A program made the translations under genes and the position numbers. From Capilliphycus robustus (lineage in GTDB: Bacteria; Cyanobacteriota; Cyanobacteriia; Cyanobacteriales; Microcoleaceae), in contig NZ_JAYGHR010000081.1 in NCBI RefSeq assembly GCF_034932365.1, positions 1 through 64,000 on the forward strand: a stretch of 64,000 nt of DNA, in the 5' to 3' direction. The notes beneath the pieces are model-generated. The model was not told the DNA's origin, did no database searches, and worked only from the letters and a program-made list of their open reading frames with translations. Position 1 is the first letter of the stretch. Every line of letters starts with the position of its first letter. Positions 18,116-26,609 of the stretch are shown here, piece after piece.

Positions 18116-18272
18116 TTTGTCATCATGCCTATCGCTGGAATGCAGATGTTATTATCATCGGTAATAGCGATCAGCAGACTCCAAAAGCCACCAAAGTGCA
18201 ATCACTCCAGCAAAGCCTGCAAGCGGCAATAAAAAGCGTTAAACTATCATTACGATCATCCATCTTAGGATA
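18105..18272 (+). pseudogene. Possible coding remnant after the stress protein
   Basis: Immediately after the stress protein stop, another frame stays open for about 55 codons without its own start (through WNADVIIIGNSDQQTPKA to SILG and TAG at about 18272). NADVIIIGN is the sort of strand-turn found late in Usp domains, so this may be what is left of a second Usp domain or an adjacent gene after a frameshift. The evidence is the reading frame and a short motif only. Confidence 0.25.
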
Positions 18273-18291
18273 GATTTGACCGATAGGATTA

Positions 18292-19605
18292 TCACCGTTG
18301 ATTCCAAGCATTTTCTGCATCTAAAAGCGCTTGTTCGACGGTTTTTTCGTTTAACATTGCGGCTTGTAAGTTATCATAAATAATCTTTTGCAGTCTTTTG
18401 ATATCTTTTAAGGGGGGGAGTAAAGTATCGGTTTCATCCATTTGTTTTGCACTAATAATTCGGGCTTGATCTTCTTGGGTATTTCGTCCTTGAACGGGTC
18501 TAAAATGACTATCTTTTAAGGCTTCAACCGTCGAAGGTAATACATTTGCGACTTTTGCAAAAGCGAGTTGATTGGTAGAATTGGTGACAAACAAGGCAAA
18601 TTTTAACGCATTTTCAGGATTAGGCGTTTCTCTCGGAATCACTAAATTCATCACCGCAACGCTTTTTTTCCCGGTTTCTCCGGTAATTTGTGGGGCGGGA
18701 GTCGAAACTTTAGCAATAGTGGGAGCGTTTTCTGCAATGGCTTTAAAAAACTGTGGCCCTGATATTAAAATAGCGATTTCTCCCGCTTGATAAAGTTCAA
18801 TTGCGCGTCGATGTCCTTGAGTTAAAACTTCTTGAGGAAGCAGGTTATTTTGATATAAATCTACCCAATATTGAAAGGCGGCTTTTCCTTCAGGACTGTT
18901 AAAGGCTGCTTTTCTTTGTTCATCAACTAACTGCACCCCCATTTGAACTAAAGATTGTAAAACCTGAGAAGAATCTTCGGGAACAAAGGATACAAACAAG
19001 GCATATTTACCTGTTTTTTCTTTAATCGTTTGAGCGAATTCGGCGAGTTCTGTATAAGTTGTAGGTGCGGTTTTTAATCCTGCTTTTTGAAATAACTCTT
19101 GATTATAGATCGTAATTTGTGTTGTTAAATACCAAGGAACTCCATAATTTTCTAAGCGGCAATTATTTTCTTTACATCTTTCAATACTATTGGCTTTTAA
19201 AATATTCGGTAAATATTGCGATCGCACCTCTTCTGGTACTTGTTCATTTAAGTTTAACCAAGCATTTCGTCCGGCGAGTAAAGCGGCAAAATCGGGGTTT
19301 AAATTCACCACATCCGGCGCTGTTTTTGCCGAAACAGAAGCTAAAATTCGACTTTCCATCGCTGACCAAGGCACATCGACCCAACGAATTTTTAACTCAG
19401 GATTTTCCGCTTCAAAATTCGCAATTAATTGGTTAAAATAATCAGTAAACTGCGGTTGAAGTTGCATCGTCCAGAATTCGACTTCCTGACGATTATCACT
19501 GGCATTATTATCAGAACTAACCGTTGCACAACTGACAACAAAACTCAGCAATAAACCAACTAAAGCAAAAATTCCAAAGCGTTTCCAGGGGTTCAGACGT
19601 TTCAT
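18292..19605 (-). CDS. Extracellular sugar-type solute-binding lipoprotein
   Basis: A 437-residue family-1 solute-binding protein with a signal peptide ending in a lipobox (FVVSC, Cys26). The mature part shows IRWVDVPWSAMESRILASVSA and the late ISGPQFFKAIAENAPTIAKVSTPAP segment typical of MalE/UgpB/CUT1 binding proteins. Length is standard. No transport permease or ATPase is adjacent. It is a distinct paralogue type from the 527-residue binding protein next to ureC. Confidence 0.87.
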   Translation of the reverse strand: MKRLNPWKRFGIFALVGLLLSFVVSCATVSSDNNASDNRQEVEFWTMQLQPQFTDYFNQLIANFEAENPELKIRWVDVPWSAMESRILASVSAKTAPDVVNLNPDFAALLAGRNAWLNLNEQVPEEVRSQYLPNILKANSIERCKENNCRLENYGVPWYLTTQITIYNQELFQKAGLKTAPTTYTELAEFAQTIKEKTGKYALFVSFVPEDSSQVLQSLVQMGVQLVDEQRKAAFNSPEGKAAFQYWVDLYQNNLLPQEVLTQGHRRAIELYQAGEIAILISGPQFFKAIAENAPTIAKVSTPAPQITGETGKKSVAVMNLVIPRETPNPENALKFALFVTNSTNQLAFAKVANVLPSTVEALKDSHFRPVQGRNTQEDQARIISAKQMDETDTLLPPLKDIKRLQKIIYDNLQAAMLNEKTVEQALLDAENAWNQR

Positions 19606-19747
19606 GGCTTGGGGGGATGTTGACTCGCAAGATAGGACGAAAATTGAGGATATTTGTTTCTCGAGATAAATGTGCCGGGTGACAACTAATAACTATACTG
19701 CTAAGAGCAGAAATTTTTTGCTGTCATTCACCCTATTATCAGCAGTA

Positions 19748-20479
19748 ATGTTGCGTGTTTCCATTATTATCCCAACCTTAAATGAGGCGAGTTCCCTAAA
19801 CCGCACCCTGAATACTTTGCGTTTACTCACTCCCCCAGCTTGGGAAATGATTGTCGTAGACGGGAACAGCGAAGATGAAACGGCTTTGATCGCTAAGTCT
19901 GCGGGAGTTCAGGTGATTTCTTCTCCGATACGCAGACGTTCAACCCAAATGAACTTAGGCGCGAAACTGGCAACCGGAGAAGTTCTCTGTTTTCTGCACG
20001 CCGATACTTTAGTTCCCGATGACCTCGTGACTATTATTGCACAAACCTTATCGGATGCAAATATTGTTGCAGGGGGGTTTATTTCGCTGATGGCGGGTTC
20101 TCAAACGACTCGTTGGGGAATTTCCCTTCACAACTACTTGAAGACCTATTATGCGCCATTATTGTTTCGTCCCCATTTATTTTTTCGGGGACTGCGGTTA
20201 CTCTTTGGAGATCAGGTAATATTTTGTCGGAGTCAGGCGTTTTGGGACTGTGACGGCTTTGATGAACATTTACCCATTATGGAAGATGCGGATTTATGTC
20301 GTAAACTGGTTTATATTGGACGGATTCGCTTAGTCAACCGGATTGTCCAAACCAGCGATCGCCGTGTTGCCCGTTGGGGTTCGTTCAAAGCTACGTTAAT
20401 TTATCTTTATATTGGTTTTCTTTGGGGAATGGGTGTTTCCGCGAACTATTTGCAAAAGTTTTATCAAGATATTCGTTAA
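19748..20479 (+). CDS. TIGR04283-type glycosyltransferase (GT-A, family 2)
   Basis: A 243-residue glycosyltransferase: VSIIIPTLNEASSL opens the GT-A fold, VVDGNSEDET and CFLHADTLVPDD provide the nucleotide and DxD-like metal site, followed by FGDQVIFCRSQAFWDCDGF and a C-terminal hydrophobic segment. This layout matches the TIGR04283 family, associated in some genomes with arsenosugar synthesis, though no arsenic genes are near here. The ATG at 19748 starts just before the first strand; an in-frame ATG at 19670 would add 26 residues of no known role. Confidence 0.85.
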   Translation: MLRVSIIIPTLNEASSLNRTLNTLRLLTPPAWEMIVVDGNSEDETALIAKSAGVQVISSPIRRRSTQMNLGAKLATGEVLCFLHADTLVPDDLVTIIAQTLSDANIVAGGFISLMAGSQTTRWGISLHNYLKTYYAPLLFRPHLFFRGLRLLFGDQVIFCRSQAFWDCDGFDEHLPIMEDADLCRKLVYIGRIRLVNRIVQTSDRRVARWGSFKATLIYLYIGFLWGMGVSANYLQKFYQDIR

Positions 20480-20580
20480 CGAGAAATAGAATATACAAAA
20501 ATTATGCTAATGTGAAGTAAGCACTACTTTAAAAATAGATTTCGCACTCTAAACTCAAGTCAGGGAGAGATGAACAGCAG

Positions 20581-22080
20581 ATGTCAAGCTATAGTTCTGT
20601 GCAATACTTCTTAGAAGATTACCCGAGAACATTATTTCCCTTAGCTACTACTCAGATTCTTATTCAGAATCATGCAGACGAAATTTTGAAGTATATTTAT
20701 GAAAAAGTATTAAATAAAGAAAAAGATTATTCATTTTTACCCCAACTCCATTGTTATGCCTCTAAAACAGGTTTTCACCTTCGGCGAACAGTTAAGTTAG
20801 ATCCTGTTGCAGAATTATTTATTTATGATCTGGTTTATAAAAACAGAAAAACTTTTCGCCCGGATTTTTGTGAGGATAGAAAAAGCTTTGGTTATAGATT
20901 TGAAGATGGAAAACCCATTCCTCAAACTAAGAGTTATGCAGCATTTAAGTCATCTATTGCACAGGCGAAGAAACTTTATCGGTTCAGTGCAAAGTTTGAT
21001 ATAGGTTCCTATTTTAACTCAATTTATCACCACGATCTTGTATCTTGGTTTGGTGAAGGAGGTCGAAGTTTAAAGGACGCGGAATATTTGGGGCAATTTC
21101 TACGAGAAATAAATGCTGGTAGGTCTGTCGATTGTTTGCCACAAGGATTGCATCCATGTAAGGTTATAGGTGCAGAGTTTTTAAAATTTATTGATAATTC
21201 GATTCGGATAAGAAGTCAGCTTATGCTCCGTTTTATGGACGATTATTATCTTTTTGATAATGATGAGAGTATAATGAATTCAGATTTTCTGAAAATTCAG
21301 AGAATGTTGGGAGAAAAAAATCTTTTTTTAAATTCTGCAAAAACCAAAATAGGTCAAGTAGATGAAATTAATATTGGAAAAAACGTTGATGCTATTAAAG
21401 CAGAATTACTACAAGTTCGGCGGCATATTATTGAAGTTTCTGGTATCGATTTCGAGTTTGAGGAGGAGGAGGAAGAGGAGGAATATGAGAGCTTGAGTGA
21501 TGAAAAAATCGATTATTTGCTACATCTTTTAAAAGATCCAGATATTAATGAGGAAGATGCTGAACTGGTTTTGATTCTACTCCGAGATTATGGAAGTGAT
21601 GTTTTAGAGCGAATGAGAAGTTTTCTAGAACGTTTCCCAAGCCTTAGCAAAACTGTTTATACTTACTGCCGATATTTAGATGACAAAACAGAGCTATCTA
21701 ACCTCGTTAAAGACTTTCTTAAAACCTCCAAAAATACAACAGAAAATCAATTGTTTTGGCTTGCTAAAATAACAGAAGATTATCTAATGAATTCTCATAA
21801 CTATGCAGAAATAATCTATATGTTGTATGCTCATAGCAATGCAACAAGCTTGACAAAAGCAAAAATACTTGAGATTCCAGAGCATCGATTTGGATTACCC
21901 GAACTCCGATCTGAATACCTTCGTACTGGACAGTCAGATTGGTTATCTTGGTCAGCAGCAGTAGGTTGTCGTAAACAGGATAAAATCAGTAGGAATTATG
22001 TTCTAGGATACTTCTCTAATGCTAGCCCCATGAACAAACTGATATTTGATTGCATTTCAAAATTAGATAACACTGTATAA
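20581..22080 (+). CDS. UG/Abi-like reverse transcriptase, candidate antiphage defence
   Basis: A 499-residue protein with reverse transcriptase motifs: motif A KFDIGSYFNSIYHHDL (Asp140), motif B CLPQGLHP (186-189 LPQG), motif C RFMDDYYLF (catalytic D220-D221), motif D NSAKTKI (251-257). It lacks group II intron maturase and HNH domains and has no retron layout. After a Glu-rich linker (about 293-303) the C-terminal 190 residues are all helical-looking, like the alpha-repeat domains of Abi/UG (unknown group) RTs of the defence-associated class. It stands alone: 101 bases upstream and 66 downstream to neighbours, so a long partner non-coding RNA would have to lie inside other genes. The exact UG/DRT group cannot be assigned by eye. 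Its AT-rich codon use differs from neighbours, suggesting transfer. Confidence 0.82.
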   Translation: MSSYSSVQYFLEDYPRTLFPLATTQILIQNHADEILKYIYEKVLNKEKDYSFLPQLHCYASKTGFHLRRTVKLDPVAELFIYDLVYKNRKTFRPDFCEDRKSFGYRFEDGKPIPQTKSYAAFKSSIAQAKKLYRFSAKFDIGSYFNSIYHHDLVSWFGEGGRSLKDAEYLGQFLREINAGRSVDCLPQGLHPCKVIGAEFLKFIDNSIRIRSQLMLRFMDDYYLFDNDESIMNSDFLKIQRMLGEKNLFLNSAKTKIGQVDEINIGKNVDAIKAELLQVRRHIIEVSGIDFEFEEEEEEEEYESLSDEKIDYLLHLLKDPDINEEDAELVLILLRDYGSDVLERMRSFLERFPSLSKTVYTYCRYLDDKTELSNLVKDFLKTSKNTTENQLFWLAKITEDYLMNSHNYAEIIYMLYAHSNATSLTKAKILEIPEHRFGLPELRSEYLRTGQSDWLSWSAAVGCRKQDKISRNYVLGYFSNASPMNKLIFDCISKLDNTV

Positions 22081-22146
22081 CAATTCTGGCGCAGTGGACT
22101 GAAGAAGTAAGATAATATTCGATGAACTTCTATCACCCGTTCCCCG

Positions 22147-22770
22147 TTAACTGTTCCCTTTTTTCAATTGAGATGTACGGGTTTTTAAGTCTTCAATGGT
22201 AAACAAGGCTTCAAAGGTTAACCCCTTTTCCGCGTAAAGTTCGGCGCCCCCTTGTTGACGATCAACTAATGAAATAATCTGTTCAACGTGATATCCTGCA
22301 TCTTGGAGTCGGGTAACAGCTTTTAAAGCGGACTGTCCGGTTGTCACCACATCTTCTAAGACTACAACATTCGCCCCACTGGGTAATTGTGGCCCTTCAA
22401 TATAAGCCATTGTGCCATATCCTTTGGCTTCTTTTCGGATAATTAACCCATAAACAGGCTTATTTTCATAGGCAGAAACCACACTCACGGCCGATACAAT
22501 CGGATCAGCGCCTAATGTTAACCCCGCAACCGCATCAGTATCAGATGGTAACATCGCACAAAGAAGCCGACCAATCGCTAAAGCCCCATGAGGATGCAAC
22601 GTCACCTGTTTACCGTTAATATAATAGGAGCTTTGCTGTCCTGATGAAAGCACAAAGTCTCCTTCTTGATAGGCAAGCTGACAAAACAGATCCAGCAGCC
22701 AGTTCCGCACAGTATCCAGGGAAGCGGTTATCAGATCATCAGATTGAATTTGAAGTAGAGATTGATCCAT
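22147..22770 (-). CDS. pyrE: Orotate phosphoribosyltransferase
   Basis: Cytosolic enzyme of pyrimidine synthesis turning orotate and PRPP into OMP. The 207-residue product shows the PRPP-binding signature VVVLEDVVTTGQSALKAV and the conserved LSSGQQSSYYINGKQVTLHP and GLTLGADPIVSA segments. Length is normal for PyrE. It converges on the reverse transcriptase gene with a 66-base gap. Confidence 0.95.
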   Translation of the reverse strand: MDQSLLQIQSDDLITASLDTVRNWLLDLFCQLAYQEGDFVLSSGQQSSYYINGKQVTLHPHGALAIGRLLCAMLPSDTDAVAGLTLGADPIVSAVSVVSAYENKPVYGLIIRKEAKGYGTMAYIEGPQLPSGANVVVLEDVVTTGQSALKAVTRLQDAGYHVEQIISLVDRQQGGAELYAEKGLTFEALFTIEDLKTRTSQLKKGNS

Positions 22771-22916
22771 AATGGCAGTAAAATATTTAAGAGGTTTCGG
22801 AAGTGTATGATTTTTTCTTCCCTGACTAACCTGAAAGTCTTGAAAAATAATAAGCTAATCTTTATCCTAATTGAAAATCGAGTTAATATTTAAACAAGAT
22901 ATCGAGGATAAGCATA

Positions 22917-23357
22917 ATGGGTCTAACTTCAAAGTTCCTCAGTGGTGTGGTGGTCTTATCGGCAGTTTCAACGGTTTGGGCGACTCCGACATTGGCTCAA
23001 GTCGAAGTTCCAGTTCCTCCAAGAACGACATTGAACCCCGTTGCTGATGATTTTAACAGAGCGGCGTCTCGCAGTTCGGGAGATGTGTTTAAAGCGCAGT
23101 CTCTTATGGGACAAGTTCAGTTTATCTTTGGGGTGGGTTTCCCTTGGCCGAGTGGGGGAACGGGCGCATTTCCTGAACAAGCATTAGCAGCCGATACGCG
23201 AGACTTAATACTGTTGTACCGTGATGCTTTCCTCAAGCAATATGCCAGTGATCCGGTGATTCGAGTGGTTGATCTGCCCAATCCCTACAATACCTCAATT
23301 TTGACTCAACCTCTCTACAGCGAATTTAATCAGCCGACAGCCATTCCGTCTCGATAA
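22917..23357 (+). CDS. Secreted hypothetical protein
   Basis: A 146-residue protein with a Sec signal peptide (MGLTSKFLSGVVVLSAVSTVWA, likely cut before or after TPTLAQ). The mature part is small, contains the segment GVGFPWPSGGTGAFPEQALA, and has no cysteines or known motif. It is divergent from pyrE (146-base gap) and followed after 35 bases by a small conserved gene. Function unknown. Confidence 0.7.
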   Translation: MGLTSKFLSGVVVLSAVSTVWATPTLAQVEVPVPPRTTLNPVADDFNRAASRSSGDVFKAQSLMGQVQFIFGVGFPWPSGGTGAFPEQALAADTRDLILLYRDAFLKQYASDPVIRVVDLPNPYNTSILTQPLYSEFNQPTAIPSR

Positions 23358-23392
23358 CCTCAACTTGTTCAAGGCACATCTCAGAGGGTCTG

Positions 23393-23581
23393 ATGGTTGA
23401 TGCACAAAAGTTTTATATTGTCAAGCGTCCGGCGGGAAATTGTGAAATCGTTTCGGATGAGTCTGTCAAACCGAGTCAGGAATCAGAAATCATCCAACAG
23501 TGGGGGCCGTTTGAGTCCTCCGATGAAGCGATCGCCCGTCGGGTCGGTTTAATTCGGGCGGGAAAATGTCAACCCCGATAA
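23393..23581 (+). CDS. Small conserved cyanobacterial protein
   Basis: A 62-residue protein whose layout (KFYIVKRPAGNCEIV, then WGPFESSDEAIARRVGLIRAGKCQP) is familiar from small cyanobacterial proteins of unknown role. A two-strand then helix fold is likely, with conserved aromatic and glycine residues. It overlaps the following truncated gene in another frame by a few bases, so the two may have been translationally coupled before the mobile element came in. Confidence 0.7.
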   Translation: MVDAQKFYIVKRPAGNCEIVSDESVKPSQESEIIQQWGPFESSDEAIARRVGLIRAGKCQPR

Positions 23582-23598
23582 GGAGACATGAGGGGAAA

Positions 23599-23700
23599 GT
23601 GGATCAAATCGTAATTGATGAAAGCTGGTACCAACCGCAACCGGGGTTAACAACGTCTATTTCTGCGGGGGGTGTTGTCATCCGTCAAGCGAGAATTGAT
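23599..23700 (+). pseudogene. N-terminal fragment of a Nudix-like hydrolase, cut by an IS element
   Basis: From a GTG at 23599 the frame encodes VDQIVIDESWYQPQPGL, TTSISAGGVVIRQ, then becomes unrelated and stops at 23748. Cyanobacterial Nudix hydrolases start with a similar WYQ..PG..SAGGVVVR block before the LPKG box, so this looks like the first 35 residues of one. The break coincides with the right end of the adjacent tnpB element. On the far side of the element (about 24979-25013) a short frame reading LIRQSGRVEKSD could be a further scrap. The assignment rests on a short motif. Confidence 0.4.
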
Positions 23701-24985
23701 TGCAGCCTGCTTTATAAAACTGATATAACGCGGTACAAACCGTGTTAATGTTTACTTCCTGTCTTGCAAAGTTCCTTCTCGAGCGGTTTCCGCCGAGATC
23801 GGACTTTGCGCTGCATCACCCCGGACTGTCGGCTTCCCCCGGTCAGACAGGCTTTTTACCGAGAAGCCCTCGGCATAATGTAATAAATTCAGACTCGCAT
23901 TATAGTCACGATCTTTGACTTCACCGCAAGCCTGACAGTTGAAAACCCGTTCTTTAAGCGGCATTTCTTGAACGTGACCACAGATTGAACAGGTCTTAGT
24001 TGACGGATAGAATCTATGAGCAAAAACTACAACTGAGCCGTACCACTCGGACTTATACTCAACTTGGCGGCGAATTTCATAAAAAGCAGAATCAGCAATA
24101 GCACCCGCTAACTTATGATTTTTTAACATCCCAGAAACATTCAAATCTTCTAACCCGATGACTGCGTGGTTTTTGCATAGCCATGAGGTTAATTTGTGAA
24201 TTGTATCTTTTCGGATGTTAGCCACTCTTTTATGTGCTTTTGCGAGTTTCAATCTAGCTTTGTTCCTGTTACTGGAACCCTTCTGTTTTCTTGAGAGTTC
24301 GCGTTGAAGTCTGGCTAGATTTTTTTGAGCTTTTTTGTAGGCTCTGGGGTTAACAAAAACAGTACCATCTGAACAGGTCGCTAATACCTTAACCCCAACA
24401 TCAACACCCAGGTATTCTCTTGATTTTACAGTCTGTTCAGGCTCAAATTCGTAAGCGACAGACAAATACCAAGAATCAGCGCTCCTGCTTATTGTGACTC
24501 GTTTGGTTTGAATTTCAGGAAGGGCTTCGTAAGTGTTAACCCATCCAATGAAAGGAAGCTTCAATCTCTTCCCCGAAAACCTCATTACCTTGCCACAGTT
24601 ATCAATCGTAAAGCTATCGTTTCTGCCTTTTTTCTTGAATTTAGGATGTTCAGCAATGCCTTGAAAAAATCGGCTAAATGCTTCTCCCAAGTGCATGAAG
24701 GCAAATTGATAAACTCTAGAACTTAGCGTTGACTGCCAGGAGTATTGAGGTTTAATGTGATTGGTGTATAATTTTTTAAGCTTGTTTGTTGAAGGTTTTA
24801 GTCCTTCTTTATAAGCCTCGTTCCACATCGCTAAGGCCCAATTCCAGACCCATCTAGAATATCCTGCGTGTCGCAGCCCTTAAAGTCTTCTGTTTGTTGT
24901 TCAATTTTAACTTGGTATGATAGGCTCGTTGCATAGATATATTATCTGATCTTACGGATAGTACCGTGTTGTACTTGATCCGTCA
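23700..24985 (-). mobile_element. IS200/IS605-family element with tnpB only
   Basis: The element is defined by the tnpB gene plus end hairpins. The right end contains AACGCGG/CCGTGTT (about 23726-23745) and the left end ACGG/CCGT (about 24960-24975), both with related ACCGTGTT sequence. No TnpA (Y1 transposase) gene is present, so movement would need help from elsewhere. Exact termini cannot be fixed by eye. It separates a truncated Nudix-like gene from the ctp gene. Confidence 0.6.
23752..24934 (-). pseudogene. tnpB: TnpB RNA-guided nuclease, frameshifted near its N-terminus
   Basis: The long open part (from 24828) encodes 358 residues with RuvC motifs GVDVGVKVLA (Asp), GLEDLNVSGM (Glu) and KDRDYNAS (Asp), and a zinc finger CSIC/CQAC. 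It starts mid-protein. The missing N-terminus is visible upstream: from an ATG at 24934 the strand reads MQRAYHTKLKLNNKQKTLR, then a one-base shift at the CCC run 24877-24879 is needed to enter LRHAGYSRWVWNWALAMWNEAYKEG. With that shift the protein is a normal TnpB of about 395 residues. A real indel, a programmed slip or a sequencing error are all possible. Confidence 0.85.
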
Positions 24986-25069
24986 GTCGGGGCGGGTTGA
25001 GAAAAGTGATTGATGAGAAACCCAGATCGAAGTGGAGGAGCGCCCCTACAGTGTTTCACCCATAAAAAC

Positions 25070-26353
25070 TTACTTGGTTTTAGCTTGAGTCTTTTGAGCG
25101 GCAGCAATTTCTTGAGAGAGAACTTCGAGCGCTTTTGCAAATTGAGGATCGTCTAAAGTCCCAATCTTAGTCCGTTCTTTACGCAGTTGTTCCCGTTGGG
25201 CGTCGGTTAGATCAACTTTAACATCCGGTTGAATGCCTTCGTGGTTGATATCTCGACCGTCGGGAGTAAAATATTTAGCAATGGTCACAGCCAGTCCTGA
25301 ACCATTTCCCACACCGCGAACCGACTGAACTAAACCTTTACCAAAACTCTTGCTTCCGACCAATAAAGCCCGTTCGTTGTCTTGTAAAGCCCCAGAGAGA
25401 ATTTCACTCGCACTCGCCGAACCGCCATCAATCAGAACAACCATCGGTTTATCGGTTAAAGCCCGATTATTGGCTTTTTGACGGTCAAGTTCGCCCCGAC
25501 GATCTACGGTAGAAACGATATCCCCTTCATTCATCAACATCCGAGCAATTTCAATACTCGCGTAGAGCAAGCCACCGGGATTGGAACGCAGATCTAGAAT
25601 ATATCCTGTGACATTTTGTTTCTCAAGCTCTGTGATCGCTTCTCGCATTTCATCGGCGGCGTTGGCACTAAACGTATTGAGACGAATATAGCCGACCGTT
25701 CCCGTTGAACTATTTTGAGTCGAGTAGCGTACCGGATGAATTTCGATTTTCGCTCGTTTAATGGGAACTACCATTTCTTCGGAACCCCGCAGAATGGTCA
25801 GTGTGACCTCGGTTCCAACGGGGCCACGGATCAACTTCACCGCCTCGTTGATATCCATGCCCTCTGTGCTTTGGCCATCAATTTTCAGAACAATGTCCTG
25901 AGCTTGAACACCTGCATCAAAAGCCGGAGAATCTTCAATCGGAGAGATGACAATCAGCTTTTTCGAGTCTTCATCTTGAGTCAATTGAATCCCTACACCT
26001 GTGAGTTCTCCAGAGGTATCAATCTGCATATTCTTGAACTCTTCCGGGTCCATGAAGCGCGTGTAGGGGTCCTTTAGCTTCTCTAGCATCTCCCGGATGG
26101 CTTCATAAGCCTGTTCATCACTGGTATAGTTCCGGTTCAGATATTCAGTCCGAACGGCTTTCCAATCAACTTGATTAAATGTTCCATCAACATAATTTTT
26201 TTCAATAATTTGCCAAACTTCGTCAATCAGTTCTTTAGGACTTTCTCGAAACGATGCTTGACTGGAGAGATGTATTCCTGCACCTGCAACGGCAACTGCT
26301 GCTAACATAACTGCCGTTGCACTGACAACAAGCCCACTTTTTGATACAACCAT
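25070..26353 (-). CDS. ctp: Carboxyl-terminal processing protease (S41 family)
   Basis: A 427-residue Ctp protease, exported to the periplasm or lumen. It shows an N-terminal membrane anchor or signal (residues 5-30), a PDZ domain (about 112-200, GVGIQLTQ, GVQAQDIVLKIDG), and the Ser/Lys catalytic pair S314 (GGSASASEIL) and K339 (SKSFGKGLVQSV), spaced 25 residues as in the D1-processing protease. Cyanobacteria carry several paralogues (CtpA, B, C); which one this is cannot be told without a tree. It is monocistronic, divergent from no near gene. Confidence 0.93.
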   Translation of the reverse strand: MVVSKSGLVVSATAVMLAAVAVAGAGIHLSSQASFRESPKELIDEVWQIIEKNYVDGTFNQVDWKAVRTEYLNRNYTSDEQAYEAIREMLEKLKDPYTRFMDPEEFKNMQIDTSGELTGVGIQLTQDEDSKKLIVISPIEDSPAFDAGVQAQDIVLKIDGQSTEGMDINEAVKLIRGPVGTEVTLTILRGSEEMVVPIKRAKIEIHPVRYSTQNSSTGTVGYIRLNTFSANAADEMREAITELEKQNVTGYILDLRSNPGGLLYASIEIARMLMNEGDIVSTVDRRGELDRQKANNRALTDKPMVVLIDGGSASASEILSGALQDNERALLVGSKSFGKGLVQSVRGVGNGSGLAVTIAKYFTPDGRDINHEGIQPDVKVDLTDAQREQLRKERTKIGTLDDPQFAKALEVLSQEIAAAQKTQAKTK

Positions 26354-26609
26354 CTGTCTTATGAACCGGAGGAAAGGACTGCAATTTTATTATGCCCAAT
26401 TTAGCACAGGCAATGCTAACTCATGTACTTCCAGTATACATATCTACAACCAGAAGGGGATATCAGGATAGCCTTGAAAGAGACAAGCCAACAATAATAT
26501 CAATTCTGACAGCCTTTCAAATTTACCGCTTGTTTGAGGGCAATCTGTATAACGGACAACTTGAGTACAATGGGTAATCATCGTTGGATCTTGTCTCTTT
26601 TAGATTTAC

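Noticed and set aside
13824..22080. A contiguous defence island joining the restriction enzyme and the reverse transcriptase
   Set aside because: Stress protein, binding protein and glycosyltransferase genes lie between them, and no other defence genes were seen, so clustering is not supported.
20480..22146. Retron, group II intron or diversity-generating system for the reverse transcriptase
   Set aside because: No msr/msd-like inverted repeats, no intron ends or maturase domain, and no template/variable repeat pair were seen in the flanks, which are only 101 and 66 bases.
26392..26577. 61-codon open frame between ctp and ispG
   Set aside because: No recognisable motif, no ribosome site, and it occupies a promoter region upstream of ctp.
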